NCBI GenBank assembly: GCA_036378435.1 | Contig: DASUWK010000056.1 | Location: 1 to 64,000, forward strand | Reading direction: 5' to 3' | Origin: DASUWK01 sp036378435 | GTDB lineage: Bacteria; Chloroflexota; Dormibacteria; Dormibacterales; Dormibacteraceae | DNA: 64,000 nt | Shown here: positions 25,711-35,089 of the stretch, one piece after another | Position numbering within the stretch: the first letter of the stretch is position 1 | Layout: the number at the start of each line of letters is the position of its first letter | Translations under genes and position numbers: made by a program | Notes under the pieces: generated by a model | What the model was told of the DNA's origin: nothing | Databases searched by the model: none | Seen by the model: the letters and a program-made list of their open reading frames with translations, nothing else

Positions 25711-27795
25711 ATGCTCCTTGTCGCGACGATCGCCTACGCCGTACTCGCAACCGCGGCCACCGTGCTGGCCCTGGTGCCCAACCTGCCGCGAGCGCGCAGC
25801 TGGCTGGCGTTACCCCTGGCAGTCGCGCTGCTGGTGGGCGGCGTCGGCCTGATGCGGCTCTTGGGTCAGCCGGCGGCGATCCCGCTGGCGCTGACCGCGG
25901 CCGGCGCCACCCTGGCGATCAAGCTCTGGCAGCCGCGCTGGGGCTGGCTCTCAGCCCTGCTCTACGCGGCCGTGCTCCTCGGCACGCTCTCTTACCTCGC
26001 GTACGCCGCCGCTCTCACGTTCTCGACCGACCTGGGAGTCGGCGGCACGGTGGCATCGCTGGTGGTGCTGGTCCTCGAGGTGGCCGCGCTCGCCCTGGCG
26101 GCGAGCTATCTCTTCGAGATCCTGGACGTGCTCGGCACCAGGCCTCACCCCACCCCGCCTCCCGACCCCGAGCATCTGCCGGCCGTGGCCTTGCAGGTGC
26201 CGGCCTACAACGAGCCGGTCGAGATCGTCAGCGAGACGCTGCGGGCGCTGGCTCGCCTCGACTACCCGCGCCTTCTGGTGCAGGTGGTCGACAACAACAC
26301 ACCGGATGAGGAGGTCTGGCGGCCGCTGGAGGACCTCTGCCGTGAGCTCGGCGACCGCTTCCAGTTCATCCACCTCGAGAACTGGCCGGGCTTCAAGGCC
26401 GGGGCGCTGAACGAGGCGGTGAAGCGCCTGCCGGCGGACATCGAGATCATCGGGATCGTCGACGCCGACTACCTCGTCGAGCCTGGCTGGCTCCGTGAGA
26501 CCGTCGGCCACTTCGCCGATCAGCAGGTGGCCTTTGTGCAGTCACCGCAGGACTACCGCGACTGGAAAGACGATGGATACCTGCGGGGTCTCTATTACAG
26601 CTACCGCTACTTCTTCGAGGTCTCGATGCCGGCGCGCTACCACCGGAACGCGATCATCTTCGCGGGCACGATGGGCCTGATCCGGCGCTCGGCCCTGGAC
26701 GAGATCGGCGGCTGGGACCCGGAGGTCATCACCGAGGACGCCGAGGCGAGCTTGCGGATGCTGCAGCGTCGCTATCGCGGCGTCTACGTCAAGCAGGCGT
26801 TCGGTCGCGGGCTGATGCCGCTCGACTTCGGCGGTCTCAAAAAGCAGCGCTACCGGTGGGCGCTGGGCGGGATCCAGATCCTGCGGCGCCATTGGCGGTG
26901 GATGCTGCGCGGCTCAGGCGGCCTGACGGCGGGTCAGCGGATCCACTACCTGCTGGGCAGCATCCAGTGGTTCGGCGAGGTGCTGATGGCCGGCTTCACG
27001 CTGCTGCTGCTGGCGACGGCGGTCGCGACGGCGATGCACCACCAGCTGCCGGTGCGCCGGCTGACGGGCGCGGCGCTGGCCGTCCCCTTGGCATTCCTCC
27101 TCGCCGGGGTGCTGCGCGCCCTGTGGGCCATTCGAGCCACCACCCACTGCGGCTGGAAGGACTCGCTGAACGCCCTGCGCGTCTGGTTCGCGCTGAGCTG
27201 GGTGGTGACCCTGGCCTGCCTGGGCGGCCTGGTGACGAAGCGGCCCGCGTTCCTGCGGACCCCGAAAGCCCAGGAGGGCAAGGGCTCACTGCTGCGGGCG
27301 ATCTGGACCTCCCGCGCGGAGACGATGCTGACCGTTGCGGCGGTGCTGGGCGCGGCGGTCATGGTGGTCCGCGTGCCCAGCTGGGCGGTCGCCGCCCTGG
27401 GCGTGCTGCTGCTGTTCCAGGCCTTTCTGTACTCGAACGCGGTCTGGGCGAGCATGGCGGCCTCGGGCATCACGCTGACCCCGACGCGGCGCGCTTACCT
27501 GCGGTCGTCGCAGAGCACTGGGGAGTGGCCGTCGCGAGCGCGAGGTCTGCTGGCGGTCCCGCTGGTGGCGGGGGCCATCGGCCTCGTGGTGCTGGTGCTG
27601 ACCGCGCTGACTGCGCCGTCGAACCTGCCCAGCACCGACAACCCGGCGATCGCGCCGTCCCCGGCCGGCTCGCCCACGCCTTCGGCGTCGCCCAGCCCAT
27701 TGGCATCGCCCAGCTCCGCGGGGCCCAGCCCCGTGACCCAGCCGTCGCCGACCCAGGCGGCGCCATCGCCGCCGGGCGGGTCGCCGTCGCCCTGA
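25711..27795 (+). CDS. Membrane glycosyltransferase family 2 (cellulose synthase-like)
   Basis: 694 residues. Four N-terminal helices precede a GT2 catalytic domain with VPAYNEP, VDNNTPDEE, IGIVDADYLVEP (DxD), VITEDAEASLRM (TED) and QRYRWALGG (QxxRW), the processive-GT set. More helices follow, then a Pro/Ser tail of about 45 residues (SPSP and PSP repeats). It probably polymerises or transfers sugar for an exopolysaccharide or glycolipid; no PilZ or BcsB partner is nearby. Probably under the TetR operator at 25655. Intergenic repeat copy 1 begins just past its stop. Confidence 0.92.
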   Translation: MLLVATIAYAVLATAATVLALVPNLPRARSWLALPLAVALLVGGVGLMRLLGQPAAIPLALTAAGATLAIKLWQPRWGWLSALLYAAVLLGTLSYLAYAAALTFSTDLGVGGTVASLVVLVLEVAALALAASYLFEILDVLGTRPHPTPPPDPEHLPAVALQVPAYNEPVEIVSETLRALARLDYPRLLVQVVDNNTPDEEVWRPLEDLCRELGDRFQFIHLENWPGFKAGALNEAVKRLPADIEIIGIVDADYLVEPGWLRETVGHFADQQVAFVQSPQDYRDWKDDGYLRGLYYSYRYFFEVSMPARYHRNAIIFAGTMGLIRRSALDEIGGWDPEVITEDAEASLRMLQRRYRGVYVKQAFGRGLMPLDFGGLKKQRYRWALGGIQILRRHWRWMLRGSGGLTAGQRIHYLLGSIQWFGEVLMAGFTLLLLATAVATAMHHQLPVRRLTGAALAVPLAFLLAGVLRALWAIRATTHCGWKDSLNALRVWFALSWVVTLACLGGLVTKRPAFLRTPKAQEGKGSLLRAIWTSRAETMLTVAAVLGAAVMVVRVPSWAVAALGVLLLFQAFLYSNAVWASMAASGITLTPTRRAYLRSSQSTGEWPSRARGLLAVPLVAGAIGLVVLVLTALTAPSNLPSTDNPAIAPSPAGSPTPSASPSPLASPSSAGPSPVTQPSPTQAAPSPPGGSPSP

Positions 27796-27799
27796 TACC

Positions 27800-27966
27800 G
27801 CATTCGCCGGCGAACGTGGGGTTCAAACGCCCCCAATACCCCCGTTCGCCGGCGAACGCGGCCTTCGAGTGCCTTAACAGCCTGGGTTGACCGCGGTACG
27901 GCGGCCCCAATACGCTCCCGGCCACCCCCCGGGTGGGTGGCTTCGGTGGAGGGTTATATAGCCGTG
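27800..27966 (-). repeat. Dispersed intergenic repeat, copy 1 (inverted relative to copy 2)
   Basis: Read on the minus strand it aligns with 55561-55710. It has the CCCTCC(A/G)CCG arm, the CCACCCACCCGGGGGG core, the CAACCCAGG block, then two CGTTCGCCGGCGAACG palindromes (27843-27858; 27801-27816 with one change) 42 bp apart. It fills the convergent gap between the glycosyltransferase and glpX. Confidence 0.7.
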
Positions 27967-27976
27967 GTGGTGGCGG

Positions 27977-28996
27977 CTAGACCTGCTCGGGCAGGAGCTT
28001 GCCCTCGCGGAGCTTGGTCATCTCGTGGAAGGCGTCGACCATGCGCATCGTGCCGGTGGCGTGCCGCAGGACCATCGAGTGCGTGTACGCGTAGAACTCC
28101 TCGTACCGCACCCCCTTCAGCAGGTCGCCCGTCGTGATGCCGGTGGCGGCGAAGAAGATGTCGTTGCCGGAGCAGAGGTCGTCGATCGTCAGCACCTTCC
28201 CCGGCTTGTGGCCCTCCTCCTTCGCGAGGTCCCGCTCCTCGTCGCTCCGGAAGAACAGCTTCCCCTGCATGTCGCCCTGGAGGCACTTGACAGCGCAGGC
28301 GGCGAGCACGCCCTCCGTGGCGCCCCCACTCCCCATCAGCACGTGCTTGCCGCTGACCTGCTCCATGACGGCGCTGATCGCCCCCGCGACGTCGCCACCG
28401 GCGATCAGCGAGATCCGGCAGCCGACCTCCCGGACCTGCTGGATTAGGTCGCGGTTCCGCTCGCGGTCGAGGATGATCACCGTCAGGTCCCGCGGGTGCA
28501 AACCCTCCGCCTTGGCGATCCTGCGCACGTTCCACTCGACCGGCATGTCGATGTCGATCACGCCGCGCGCCTTGCGGCCGACCACCAGCTTCTCCATGTA
28601 GTGAACGTGCGTCGTGAACATCGACCCGCGCTCGGCCAGCGCGACCACGGCCATGGCGCCCGGCAGCCCGTTGGCGGTGAACTCGGTGCCGTCGATGGGG
28701 TCGACCGCCACGTCCACCTCGGGCTCGAGGCCGTTGCCGATCTCCTCCCCGAAATAGAGCATCGGGGCCTCGTCCTTCTCCCCCTCGCCGATCACGATGG
28801 TGCCCCGCATGTCGACCGCGGCGAGCCGCGAGCGCATCGCGTCGACGGCGCGCTGGTCGGCCGCCTCCTTGTCGCCGCGGCCCTGCAGCGGCGCCACCGC
28901 CAGGGCGGCGCCCTCGGTCACGCGGAGAAGCTCGAGAGCGAGGTTGCGAGTCATGACGTGTGGTGCGACTGCGCGGCCGTTCGGCTGGGTCTTCAT
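27977..28996 (-). CDS. glpX: Class II fructose-1,6-bisphosphatase
   Basis: 339 residues from ATG 28996; another Met, MTRNLAL, lies 14 residues in. GlpX family: GEGEKDEAPMLYFGE, VAVDPIDGTEFTANG, GDVAGAISAV and GSGGATEGVLAACAVKC, with the metal-binding Glu and Asp residues in place. Hydrolyses fructose-1,6-bisphosphate in gluconeogenesis (some homologues also act on sedoheptulose bisphosphate). It lies 28 nt downstream of cca and may be transcribed with it. Confidence 0.95.
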   Translation of the reverse strand: MKTQPNGRAVAPHVMTRNLALELLRVTEGAALAVAPLQGRGDKEAADQRAVDAMRSRLAAVDMRGTIVIGEGEKDEAPMLYFGEEIGNGLEPEVDVAVDPIDGTEFTANGLPGAMAVVALAERGSMFTTHVHYMEKLVVGRKARGVIDIDMPVEWNVRRIAKAEGLHPRDLTVIILDRERNRDLIQQVREVGCRISLIAGGDVAGAISAVMEQVSGKHVLMGSGGATEGVLAACAVKCLQGDMQGKLFFRSDEERDLAKEEGHKPGKVLTIDDLCSGNDIFFAATGITTGDLLKGVRYEEFYAYTHSMVLRHATGTMRMVDAFHEMTKLREGKLLPEQV

Positions 28997-29024
28997 AGGC
29001 GTTAACGAGGGTACGGCGCGCTCA

Positions 29025-30398
29025 TCACCCGCGCAACAAGTCCGCCGCATGAGCCCGCGCGTACTCCAGCACCGCGTCCCGGTCCGGCTCGAGCTCCCCC
29101 TCCAGCACCAGGTCCTCGATGAGCGCCTTGATCCGGCCGACCTCAGGACCGGGCTTCAGGCCCAGCGCCGCCATGAGGTCGCGGCCGGAGACCGCCGGCT
29201 TGACCCGGCTCGGCCGCTCCGCCAGCACGCCGCGCAGGCGGTCGGCGAGCTCGTCGAGCTTCTCGGGGTGCGGATAAGCCGACGCGGCGATGTCCGCGCG
29301 GGCGAGGTCGAGCAGCGGCCACAGCAGAGGGCCGGCCGCCCGGGCGAGGCGGCGGACCGCCCCGTCCGTCCACTCCGAGTCGTAGAAAACCGGCCGCAGG
29401 TGCAGGCGGACAAGCTTGCTGACGCGCGCAGCCTCCGCGTTCGAGAAACGCAGCCTCTTCAGGGCCACCGACGCCATCTCCGCGCCCACGCTGTCGTGCC
29501 CGTGGAAGGCACCGTCCGGTGTCGCCGTCACCGGCTTGCCGACGTCGTGCAGCAGCGCGGCGAGCCGGACCGTGAGATCCGGCTTCGCCTTCTCGACCGC
29601 CTCCAGCGTGTGGCCGTAGACGTCCCACCGGTGCCAGCCCCGCTGCTCGACGCCGCGGCAGGCGTGCACTTCGGGCAGCACGATCTCGAGCAGGCCGCCC
29701 GCCTCCATCAGCTCGAGCGCCAGCCGCGGACGCTCTGAGAGGAGCATCTTCCGCAGCTCGTCCGCGGTGCGCTCCACCGACAGCACCGGCGGCGCCAGCC
29801 GGCCGCGCATCTCGCGCATCGCCGGCAGCAGCGCGGGATCGAGCTCGAACCCGAGCTGAGCGGCGAAGCGGACGGCCCGGAGCATGCGCAAGGGGTCGTC
29901 TTTGAACGTCTCGGCCGGCGGACGGGGAGTCCGCAGGACCCCCCGCTCGAGGTCGCTCAGCCCCTCGCCCAAGGGATCGATCACGTTGGCGTCGAGGTCC
30001 ATCAGGAGTGTGTTGACCGTGAAATCGCGGCGGCGGAGGTCGTCGGCCAGGGTCGCGGGGCCGACGTCTGGCTTGCGCGAGTCCTCCCGGTAGCTCTCCG
30101 CGCGCGCCGAAGCGAACTCCACCAGGTGGCCGCGCCAGCGCACCTGGGCGGTGCCGAACCGCTCGAACAGCACCGGCTCGGGCGAGCCGGTCTGCCGCGC
30201 GAACGTCTCGGCGACACGGCCGCCCAGGCCGTCCTCGACGACGACGTCGAAGTCGGGGTTGGGGCGCCCCAGCAGGCGGTCTCGCACTGAGCCCCCGACC
30301 AGCCACGCTCGGGCTTCCACAGCCGCCGCGGCTTGACGAAGGGCCGCCAGGAACTCCGCGAGGACCGGGTCGGGGGTCAGTGCTTCGCGCGCGCCCAC
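29025..30398 (-). CDS. cca: CCA tRNA nucleotidyltransferase / poly(A) polymerase family with HD domain
   Basis: 457 residues from GTG 30398. The start overlaps the ROK gene by 22 nt. The nucleotidyltransferase head has LVGGSVRDRLLGRPNPDFDVVVE and DDLRRRDFTVNTLLMDL. Then come the RNA-binding part (DPLRMLRAVRFAAQLGF) and an HD domain (LLHDVGKPVTA). Adds or repairs the CCA end of tRNAs. Fits this genome, where tRNA-Arg at 52132 lacks an encoded CCA. Last gene of the selA-selB-ROK-cca overlap chain. Confidence 0.93.
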   Translation of the reverse strand: MGAREALTPDPVLAEFLAALRQAAAAVEARAWLVGGSVRDRLLGRPNPDFDVVVEDGLGGRVAETFARQTGSPEPVLFERFGTAQVRWRGHLVEFASARAESYREDSRKPDVGPATLADDLRRRDFTVNTLLMDLDANVIDPLGEGLSDLERGVLRTPRPPAETFKDDPLRMLRAVRFAAQLGFELDPALLPAMREMRGRLAPPVLSVERTADELRKMLLSERPRLALELMEAGGLLEIVLPEVHACRGVEQRGWHRWDVYGHTLEAVEKAKPDLTVRLAALLHDVGKPVTATPDGAFHGHDSVGAEMASVALKRLRFSNAEAARVSKLVRLHLRPVFYDSEWTDGAVRRLARAAGPLLWPLLDLARADIAASAYPHPEKLDELADRLRGVLAERPSRVKPAVSGRDLMAALGLKPGPEVGRIKALIEDLVLEGELEPDRDAVLEYARAHAADLLRG

Positions 30399-31252
30399 TC
30401 GACCGCACCGGTCAGACCCGCGCGGTCGCCCAAACGGGCCCGCCGCAGCTTCGGCCGCCGAGCCGGCTTGATGAACGGCGACGAAGCGAGCGTCTCGCGC
30501 AGCACGCCCTGGACCAAGCTCCACGACTGCACGATGCCGCCGCCGATAACGATCACGTCCGGGTCGAGCAAGTTCGTCACGTTGATCAGCCCCAGGCCCA
30601 TGTAGACGGCGGCCTTCGTCACGATCATGCGGGCGCGGGCCTCGCCCCGGGCCGCGTCGGCGAACACCTCCAGGGCCGGCTTGCCTGCCTGGCTTGCGAT
30701 TCCATGCCCGGCTGCGAGCTGCTCCAGGCACCCCCGCTGCCCGCAGGTGCAGACCGGGCCGTCCGGGTCGATGATCGTGTGCCCGAGCTCCCCGGCGGTG
30801 CCGTGCGAGCCGCTGTACAGCTTGCCTTCGACGATCACGCCGGCGCCGACGCCCGTGCTCCAGGTGATGTAGACCATGTTGCGGCTGCCCTGCCCAGCGC
30901 CCTGGTGGAACTCGCCCAGGCCGGCGAGGTTGGCGTCGTTCTCGAGATGGACGCGCGCTCCGGTCGCCTTCGACAGCATCGACTCGAGCGGCACGTTGCG
31001 CCAGCCTTTCAAGTTGGGCGGGTTCACCAGCACGCCGCGCTCCTGGTCGATCGGCCCCGGCGACCCGATCGCGATCGAAGTGACGCGGTTGGCGCCGCGG
31101 AGCTGGTCCAGGGTGTGCGCGGCCCACGCCACCAGCTCCTCTGGGCCTCGGAGGTCGGCCGTGTGGACCTTGCGGGTGGCAGTGATGCGTCCGTCGGACC
31201 GCGCGATGGCCACGCGAGCCTGTGTGCCTCCCAAGTCGATTCCTGCTATCAC
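30377..31252 (-). CDS. ROK-family sugar kinase (probable glucokinase)
   Basis: 291 residues from GTG 31252, with the GTGA overlapping the selB stop. The N-terminal ATP site is GIDLGGTQARVA; LENDANLAGLGE carries the catalytic Asp; and the zinc motif reads CTCGQRGCLEQ. The ROK family includes glucokinases, N-acylmannosamine kinases and repressors; no DNA-binding domain is present, so it is a kinase. Sitting between selB and cca, it probably shares their transcript. Confidence 0.92.
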   Translation of the reverse strand: MIAGIDLGGTQARVAIARSDGRITATRKVHTADLRGPEELVAWAAHTLDQLRGANRVTSIAIGSPGPIDQERGVLVNPPNLKGWRNVPLESMLSKATGARVHLENDANLAGLGEFHQGAGQGSRNMVYITWSTGVGAGVIVEGKLYSGSHGTAGELGHTIIDPDGPVCTCGQRGCLEQLAAGHGIASQAGKPALEVFADAARGEARARMIVTKAAVYMGLGLINVTNLLDPDVIVIGGGIVQSWSLVQGVLRETLASSPFIKPARRPKLRRARLGDRAGLTGAVEWARAKH

Positions 31253-33090
31253 GGTGCCCGCAATACCCTAGCGTCGCCCACGCGGCGCGTGATCTTCTCG
31301 GCGTCGAGGTGCTCGAGCAGGGCCAGCATCGGCCGGCGCGAGGCGCCCAGCGCGTCCCGCAGCCGAGCCACCGTGACCTGGCCTTCCGCGGCCGTGATCT
31401 CACGCACGGTCTCCAGCGCCCGGTCGTACGCGTCGCGGGTGAAGGCGACGTCCGGGGAGAGCACCACGAGTTTTCCTTCTCGCTGCAGCGCGCGGACGAG
31501 CTCGCCGGTTGCGCCGGCGTTGCGAGCCGCCTCGGCCAGCGAGGGGGGCGCAAACGGAGTGCCGGCGAGCAGGTCCAGCAAGCGGGTCGCCGGACCGGCG
31601 GCGGCGCCGAGATCCACCGCGTGACCGGGGAGGGCGACGATTCCGTCGCGCTCGGTGAGGACGCCTTCGGCCGCCAGCTCGGGCACCACCGCCGCGAAGA
31701 CGGCGGATTCCAGCCCGAGGCGGCTCTTCAGCTCCTCCCGCGGCATGCCGGCGCGCAGTGGCTGGTCCCGGTGGTAGGCGGCGAGCGCAGCCTCGGCGCG
31801 GCCGCGCATGCCGTCCCAGGCCTCGGGCGCGAAGAGCCACCGCCCGGCGTGGCGCGCCTCGATGCGCTCGAGCTCGGCGGCGCTTGCCGGCCCCGCACGC
31901 AGCAGGCCGCCGGCCGTGATCCCGCGTGGATGCTTCGCCAGCTCCTCCTGCAGCACGGCCCCGCCCAGGCGGCGAGCCAGCGACAGCGGCACGGTCCCGT
32001 CTGTCCGCGCATGCCGGCGGGCCGTGACATCGGCGAACCGCCCGCCGGCCAGGGTGAGCGAAGGACTCGGCAGACGGAGGATGAACCGGTCCTGCGGCGC
32101 CGCCGCCAGCGGCCTTTCGAGGTAGAGCTGCACCCAGCCGCTCGAGCCTGGCTCCAGCGAATCGCCGCCCAGCATGATGACGCGTGCCGGCACTTCCGCA
32201 GTGCCTGCGTGCAGCGTCATACGTTCGCCATGACGCAGCGGCCGCGGACTTGACGCAAGCACCGAGACACCCGCGTCGAGCCGCCGGGTCGCCGCCAGGG
32301 CGCCAGGCATGGCGAGCACGTGCCCGCGCCGCAGCTCGTCCTTGCCCACTCCGGTCAGGTTCACGGCCGCGCGGCTGCCTGGCTCGGCCCGCTCGACGTC
32401 CCGGTTGTGCTGCTGAAGACCTCGGACCCGGACTCGCCTGCCCGACGGCATCACCTCCAGCTCGTCGCCCGCCGCGATCGTCCCGTCGACCAGCGTCCCG
32501 GTCACCACGGTCCCGAAGCCGCCGATGGTGAAGACGCGGTCGATGGGCAGCCGCGGCCGGCCCAGGTCGGCTCGCTGCGGGGTCTCCCCCAGCAGCCGGT
32601 CGAGCTCGGCCCGCAGCTCTTCCAGGCCGGCGCCGGTGACCGCCGAGACCGCAACCTGCGTCGCCTCCGCCAGCGTCGTGCCGGCCAGGGCGGCGGCAGT
32701 GTCCGCCCGTACGACCTCCAGCAGGTCAGGGTCGGCCACGTCCGCCTTGGTGATCGCGACCAGGCCGCGCCTCATCTCCAGGAGATGCGCGATCTCCAGG
32801 TGCTCGAGCGTCTGCGGCATGACACCCTCGTCTGCCGCGACCACCAGCAGGAGCGCGTCGAGGCCGTGGACGCCGGCCAGCATGTTGCCGATGAAGCGCG
32901 CGTGTCCGGGCACATCGACGATCCCGACCAGGCGGCCGCTGGGCAGGGTCAGGTAGGCGAAGCCAAGGTCGATCGTCATGCCTCGCCGCTTTTCCTCCTC
33001 GAGGCGGTCGGGATCGATTCCGGTCAATGCGCGAATGAGCGTCGACTTGCCGTGGTCGATGTGCCCGGCGGTACCTACGACGAAGCTCAT
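31249..33090 (-). CDS. selB: Selenocysteine-specific elongation factor
   Basis: 613 residues, close to the 614 of E. coli SelB. The GTPase domain has GHIDHGKST, VDVPGHARF, and TKAD (the NKxD position). EF-Tu-like domains 2 and 3 follow, then about 240 residues of winged helices that in the family bind the SECIS hairpin. It delivers Sec-tRNA to UGA codons. The start ATGA overlaps the selA stop. Its presence makes the UGA-containing gene at 22274 translatable as a selenoprotein. Confidence 0.96.
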   Translation of the reverse strand: MSFVVGTAGHIDHGKSTLIRALTGIDPDRLEEEKRRGMTIDLGFAYLTLPSGRLVGIVDVPGHARFIGNMLAGVHGLDALLLVVAADEGVMPQTLEHLEIAHLLEMRRGLVAITKADVADPDLLEVVRADTAAALAGTTLAEATQVAVSAVTGAGLEELRAELDRLLGETPQRADLGRPRLPIDRVFTIGGFGTVVTGTLVDGTIAAGDELEVMPSGRRVRVRGLQQHNRDVERAEPGSRAAVNLTGVGKDELRRGHVLAMPGALAATRRLDAGVSVLASSPRPLRHGERMTLHAGTAEVPARVIMLGGDSLEPGSSGWVQLYLERPLAAAPQDRFILRLPSPSLTLAGGRFADVTARRHARTDGTVPLSLARRLGGAVLQEELAKHPRGITAGGLLRAGPASAAELERIEARHAGRWLFAPEAWDGMRGRAEAALAAYHRDQPLRAGMPREELKSRLGLESAVFAAVVPELAAEGVLTERDGIVALPGHAVDLGAAAGPATRLLDLLAGTPFAPPSLAEAARNAGATGELVRALQREGKLVVLSPDVAFTRDAYDRALETVREITAAEGQVTVARLRDALGASRRPMLALLEHLDAEKITRRVGDARVLRAP

Positions 33091-34424
33091 CGAGCGGCTG
33101 CGGCGGCCTCCACGGCGTCGATCAGAGTCTCGTCCTCCCCCTTGAGCACCGTCCGTGGGTCGAGGCAGCAGCGATCGCCTTCGATGCGGGCCAGCACCGC
33201 CGGCGAGCCGCGGCGCAGGGCGTCGAGCAGCTTGGTGGCGGGGCCGTCGAGCGCCAGCAGCACCGTGGGCAGCGGAAGCTCCGGGAGCGATCCCCCACCG
33301 GCCACCGAGGCGCCTTCCACGAGCTGCGACTGCACGCCTCGCTCTTCCAGCTTCACCTGCCAGAACGCCGCCCGGCGCCGCAGGGCGTCCTTGCCGGCGC
33401 GCAGCATCCGCTCGACAGGCAGCTCCTCCTCCCGGCCCAGGAGGCGCAGGCAGAGCGTCGCTTCAAGCGCGGCGAGCGTCATCTTGTCCGGCCGTACGGC
33501 GCGGGCTAGCGGATGCTTCGCGAGCCGGCGCAGCGGCTCCGACCGGCCGAGCACGATCCCGGCCTGCGGCCCGCCGAGCAGCTTGTCGCCCGAGAAGCAG
33601 ACCGCGTCGGCGTGCCGGACCGAGTCGGCGACCAGCGGCTCGTCGCCGATGGGAGCCAGCGCGCCGCTGCCCAGGTCGTCGATGAGCAGCAGCCCCCGAT
33701 GCCGAGCCAGGTCCGAGAGCTCCGCCAGCGCGACTGACTCGGTGAAGCCGCTGACCCGGTAGTTCGACGTGTGAACGCGCAGCAGGGCCGCCGTCCGCTC
33801 GGTGATCGCCTCCTCGTAGTCCGCGACCCTGGTGCGGTTGGTGGTGCCGACCTCCACCATCCGAGCGCCGCTCAGGCGCATCACGTCCGGCATCCGGAAC
33901 GCGCCGCCGATCTCCACCTGCTGGCCGCGCGAGACGATCACCTCGCGGCCCTTGGCCAGGGCGGTCAGCGTCAGCAGCACCGCCGCCGCGTTGTTGTTGA
34001 CGACGAGGGCGGCCTCGGCGCCGGTGAGCCGCGCGAGGAGCCCGCCGACGGCGGCCCTGCGCTCGCCGCGCTTGCCAGTTCGCAGGTCGAGCTCGAGGTT
34101 GGAGTAGGAGCCGGCGATCGCGGCCGCCGCCTTCACCGCCTCCGCGGCCAGCGGGGCGCGGCCCAAGTTGGTGTGCAGGATGACGCCGGTGGCGTTGATG
34201 ACCTGCTTGAGGGCGGGCTGTGTCCAGGCCTGCAGCCGAGCGGAGACCGCCTCCACGCGTTCGGCCTCGGCCGACGCGCCCTCTCGGCGTTCGTCGTCGA
34301 GCTGCTCGCGCAGCGCTTCCGTCACCAGCGGGCGCGAGTAGCGCGCAGTCAGAGCTTGGTAATCGGGGAGGTTGAGCAGCCTGCCTACGGCAGGCAGGGG
34401 GACAGGCCGGGGTACGGCGCGCAC
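33087..34424 (-). CDS. selA: L-seryl-tRNA(Sec) selenium transferase
   Basis: 445 residues from GTG 34424. It converts Ser-tRNA(Sec) to Sec-tRNA(Sec) using selenophosphate. Hallmarks: INATGVILHTNLGRAPL, VNNNAAAVLLTLTALA, VEIGGAFRMPDVM, VGTTNRT, HTSNYRVSGFT and the PLP-lysine site SGDKLLGGPQAG. The start overlaps the M50 gene by 40 nt. The frame stays open much further upstream, but that part is only a shadow of the protease gene. selD and selC (tRNA-Sec) are not in this window. Confidence 0.95.
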   Translation of the reverse strand: MRAVPRPVPLPAVGRLLNLPDYQALTARYSRPLVTEALREQLDDERREGASAEAERVEAVSARLQAWTQPALKQVINATGVILHTNLGRAPLAAEAVKAAAAIAGSYSNLELDLRTGKRGERRAAVGGLLARLTGAEAALVVNNNAAAVLLTLTALAKGREVIVSRGQQVEIGGAFRMPDVMRLSGARMVEVGTTNRTRVADYEEAITERTAALLRVHTSNYRVSGFTESVALAELSDLARHRGLLLIDDLGSGALAPIGDEPLVADSVRHADAVCFSGDKLLGGPQAGIVLGRSEPLRRLAKHPLARAVRPDKMTLAALEATLCLRLLGREEELPVERMLRAGKDALRRRAAFWQVKLEERGVQSQLVEGASVAGGGSLPELPLPTVLLALDGPATKLLDALRRGSPAVLARIEGDRCCLDPRTVLKGEDETLIDAVEAAAAAR

Positions 34425-35089
34425 CCGCCCATGATGAGCGTCGACGCCGGGTGGAAGAAGGGCGACATAACCCACCCGAGCAGGTTCAGCCCGAGGAAGT
34501 AGGAGAGGAAGAGCGCGACGAAGAGCACGCCCCAGATCTCGCGCCTGCGCATGCTCCAGTTGAAGAAGAACTTCGGGTTGGCCCGCATGAACAGCGCCTC
34601 GAGAATCCGCCAGCCGTCGAGGCCTGGAACGGGCAGCAGCTGGAACGCGAAGAACGCCAGGTTGAGGAAGAACAGCCCGTAGACGAGATAGGTGAGATCG
34701 CCGAGGCCGGGCTGCACCCAGGTGCTGAAGTCGAAGAAGCCGCCGCTCGTCAGCAGGAAGCGCGCGGCGATGCCGAAAGGAATCGCCACGATCAGGTTCG
34801 CGGCCGGTCCGCCGAGGGCCCACACGAGCTTGCCGGCGCCGCTGCGGAGGCGGTATTCGTTGACCGGCGCGGCGGCCCCCCAGCCGACGCGGAGGAACAG
34901 CGCCGCGGCGATGCCATAGGGCTCGTACCAGTTGCGCCAGCTGCGCAGGTAGCCCTGCCGGCGGGGGGTGTGGTCGCCGACGAGCTGGGCGGCGAAGACG
35001 TGGCCGAGCTCGTGGACCGGGATGGCGACGATGATCGCAGGGATCAGGAAGATCGTCGAGACGATGAACGTCTGGGCGTTGCCGATCAC
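34385..35089 (-). CDS. Site-2 protease-like M50 membrane metallopeptidase
   Basis: 234 residues from GTG 35089; the frame is open to 35194, but the extra residues are basic and not conserved-looking. A first helix carries the zinc motif HELGH (IPVHELGHVFAAQL). Further helices and PVPGLDGWRIL supply the third metal ligand Asp, as in S2P and Rv1498-type small M50 proteins. It acts inside the membrane; the substrate is unknown. It overlaps selA by 40 nt. The 188 nt before it shows no clear gene. Confidence 0.85.
   Translation of the reverse strand: MIGNAQTFIVSTIFLIPAIIVAIPVHELGHVFAAQLVGDHTPRRQGYLRSWRNWYEPYGIAAALFLRVGWGAAAPVNEYRLRSGAGKLVWALGGPAANLIVAIPFGIAARFLLTSGGFFDFSTWVQPGLGDLTYLVYGLFFLNLAFFAFQLLPVPGLDGWRILEALFMRANPKFFFNWSMRRREIWGVLFVALFLSYFLGLNLLGWVMSPFFHPASTLIMGGCAPYPGLSPCLP

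Noticed and set aside
27801..27858. Spaced palindromes as a CRISPR array
   Set aside because: Only two units per locus, each unit palindromic, spacers of 24-26 nt GC-rich and no cas genes.
29025..31553. One 842-codon open frame covering cca and upstream
   Set aside because: Only the part from 30398 has family motifs; the rest is antiparallel-free shadow of the ROK and selB genes in another frame.
31249..35089. tRNA-Sec (selC) near selAB
   Set aside because: I found no long-acceptor tRNA with TCA anticodon in this region or elsewhere in the window.
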